A stretch of DNA of 15,355 nucleotides. Origin: Actinomycetes bacterium. GTDB lineage: Bacteria; Actinomycetota; Acidimicrobiia; Acidimicrobiales; Acidimicrobiaceae. Below are positions 14,379-15,355 of this stretch, piece by piece. Under the pieces are notes generated by a model, which saw only the letters and a list, made by a program, of their open reading frames with translations, did not search any database and was not told the DNA's origin. The DNA lies in NCBI GenBank assembly GCA_021833085.1, contig JAKBGL010000014.1, positions 1 through 15,355 of the forward strand. Direction: 5' to 3'. Positions within the stretch are counted from its first letter, which is position 1. Each line of letters begins with the position of its first letter. Made by a program: the position numbers and the translations under genes.

Positions 14379-15355
14379 ATGCTTCACGATTCGAACGGAC
14401 AACACAGTTCTCCACAACCTTCAATTAACAAAGTCAAATACCTTGAGATGGGTCTGAACTCGTTGAATCTGGGAGTGGTTGTATGTGACTCTAACGGGGG
14501 GATCATATTCGCCAATAGCCAGGCAGAAAAGATGTTCTCCACCTCCTACGGCGACGCACTCACGGCTAAAGAATTTCAGAACTTGATCCACGAGGCGGCG
14601 AAGGGAAACTATACAAATCAGAACTTTGATCTATTCGGGCCTCCCAAAAGAAGTTTTCTCGCAAAGGCGACGCCGTTGATCGAGGATCAAAAAGTGGTTG
14701 GATTTACCGCTACTTTAGAAGACATTTCACTTAAGAAACAGCTAGATGACGTAAGGAGAGACTTCGTAGCTAACGTGTCACATGAGCTCAAGACTCCGAT
14801 TGGAGCTATGCAGTTGCTAGCTGAGACGATGTCTATCGAAAGCGACCCCGACGTTTTGGCTCGATTGTCTTCCAGGGTCGAAAAAGAAGCGATTCGATTG
14901 GGAAGAATCGTCGAAGACCTGCTGGATCTGTCCAGAATTGAGTCGTCTGGGTCCACCGAGAAACGAAATCAGCCAATCGATCAAGTTATTCAAGAGGCCG
15001 TATCTCGCGTCTCCACGTCGGCCTCGCTCAAGGATGTTTCCATCGATATAGTTTTACCAAAAGACACGCCCGAGATATCTATAGATGCTCGTCAGATGAT
15101 CTCTGCTATATATAACCTCCTTGACAACGCGGTCAAGTACTCCGATCAAAACGACCAGATTCAGCTGGAGGTCGTGGACTCTGTCGATTGGTTAACTCTT
15201 TCAGTAAGGGACAACGGCATAGGTATCCCCCCAAGAGACTTGGAGAGAATATTTGAACGGTTTTATCGAGTCGATCAAAACCGTTCAAGAATTACGGGTG
15301 GAACCGGTCTAGGACTCTCTATAGTAAGACACGTGGTAGAAAACCACGAGGGGCA
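14379..15355 (+). CDS. PAS-containing sensor histidine kinase, SenX3/PhoR type (runs off window)
   Basis: The first 325 codons are present and the 3' end is outside the window. Residues 22-118 form a PAS domain (LGVVVCDSNGGIIFANSQAEKMF at 31-53). The HisKA dimerisation and phosphotransfer domain shows FVANVSHELKTPI with phospho-acceptor H135. The ATPase domain shows the N box NLLDNAVKYS (246-255), DNGIGI (278-283), IFERFYR (291-297) and GGTGLGLS (307-314). This matches SenX3/PhoR kinases, which sense phosphate state through the Pst/PhoU system and phosphorylate a PhoB/RegX3-type regulator, expected just downstream. Unlike SenX3, no membrane helices precede the PAS domain: an in-frame TAG directly precedes the ATG. 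GAAGGGG lies 6 bases before the start. Phosphate sensing is inferred from family only. Confidence 0.95.
   Translation, partial: MLHDSNGQHSSPQPSINKVKYLEMGLNSLNLGVVVCDSNGGIIFANSQAEKMFSTSYGDALTAKEFQNLIHEAAKGNYTNQNFDLFGPPKRSFLAKATPLIEDQKVVGFTATLEDISLKKQLDDVRRDFVANVSHELKTPIGAMQLLAETMSIESDPDVLARLSSRVEKEAIRLGRIVEDLLDLSRIESSGSTEKRNQPIDQVIQEAVSRVSTSASLKDVSIDIVLPKDTPEISIDARQMISAIYNLLDNAVKYSDQNDQIQLEVVDSVDWLTLSVRDNGIGIPPRDLERIFERFYRVDQNRSRITGGTGLGLSIVRHVVENHEG

Noticed and set aside
14687..14956. An 89-codon minus-strand frame within the kinase gene.
   Set aside because: It lies wholly opposite the conserved HisKA region of the kinase; its Ser/Leu-rich translation has no recognisable motif.
1..15355. 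CRISPR arrays, tRNA or rRNA genes, insertion sequences or transposase genes.
   Set aside because: I saw no repeat-spacer pattern, no cloverleaf or rRNA-like segment, and no transposase or terminal inverted repeats; almost all the sequence is accounted for by genes.

Overview
The window comes from a motile, flagellated bacterium. The evidence points to an actinobacterium, probably an acidophilic member of the Acidimicrobiia: a SenX3/PhoR-type histidine kinase, a type IV secretion (T4SS) gene set of the actinobacterial SCO6880 type, a csrA/fliW pair, moderate GC (roughly 45-50% on sampled lines), frequent GTG starts, and exported flagellar junction proteins with almost no charged residues. The taxonomic placement is inference from gene content, not a database match.

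Layout. Positions 1-5086 (minus strand) hold a chemotaxis operon transcribed cheA, cheW, cheB, cheR, then the first codons of a cheY-like gene that leaves the window. Positions 5087-5296 are a divergent control region with a sigma-28-like promoter facing cheA, a sigma-70-like promoter facing csrA, and two palindromes. csrA (5297-5518, plus) runs head-on into fliW (5534-6016, minus). On the minus strand, in transcription order, flgN, flgK, flgL and fliW (8784 to 5534) form a tightly packed hook-filament junction operon. Directly upstream of flgN, only 19 bp away and on the same strand, lies a five-gene T4SS-like operon (14215 to 8804): a small two-helix pilin-like protein, a TrbL/VirB6-like polytopic protein, an SCO6880-like membrane protein that looks like a PrgI/VirB3-like anchor joined to the VirB4 N-terminal domain, a separate VirB4-like ATPase, and a VirD4/TraG-like coupling ATPase. 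A 163-bp divergent region separates this operon from a PAS-containing sensor kinase (14379 to the window end, plus).

How the parts may work together. CheA, CheW, CheB, CheR and CheY are the phosphorelay and adaptation modules that steer flagella. FlgN chaperones FlgK and FlgL, which join hook to filament. FliW is known to antagonise CsrA, which represses flagellin translation. The unusual part is the T4SS-like module whose genes overlap or nearly abut and lead, with no visible terminator, into flgN-flgK-flgL-fliW. No relaxase, oriT or peptidoglycan hydrolase is visible, so either conjugation partners lie elsewhere or this is a reduced envelope machine tied to motility. Genes are dense; the only sizeable non-coding stretches are 2249-2351, 5087-5296 and 14216-14378, each described below.
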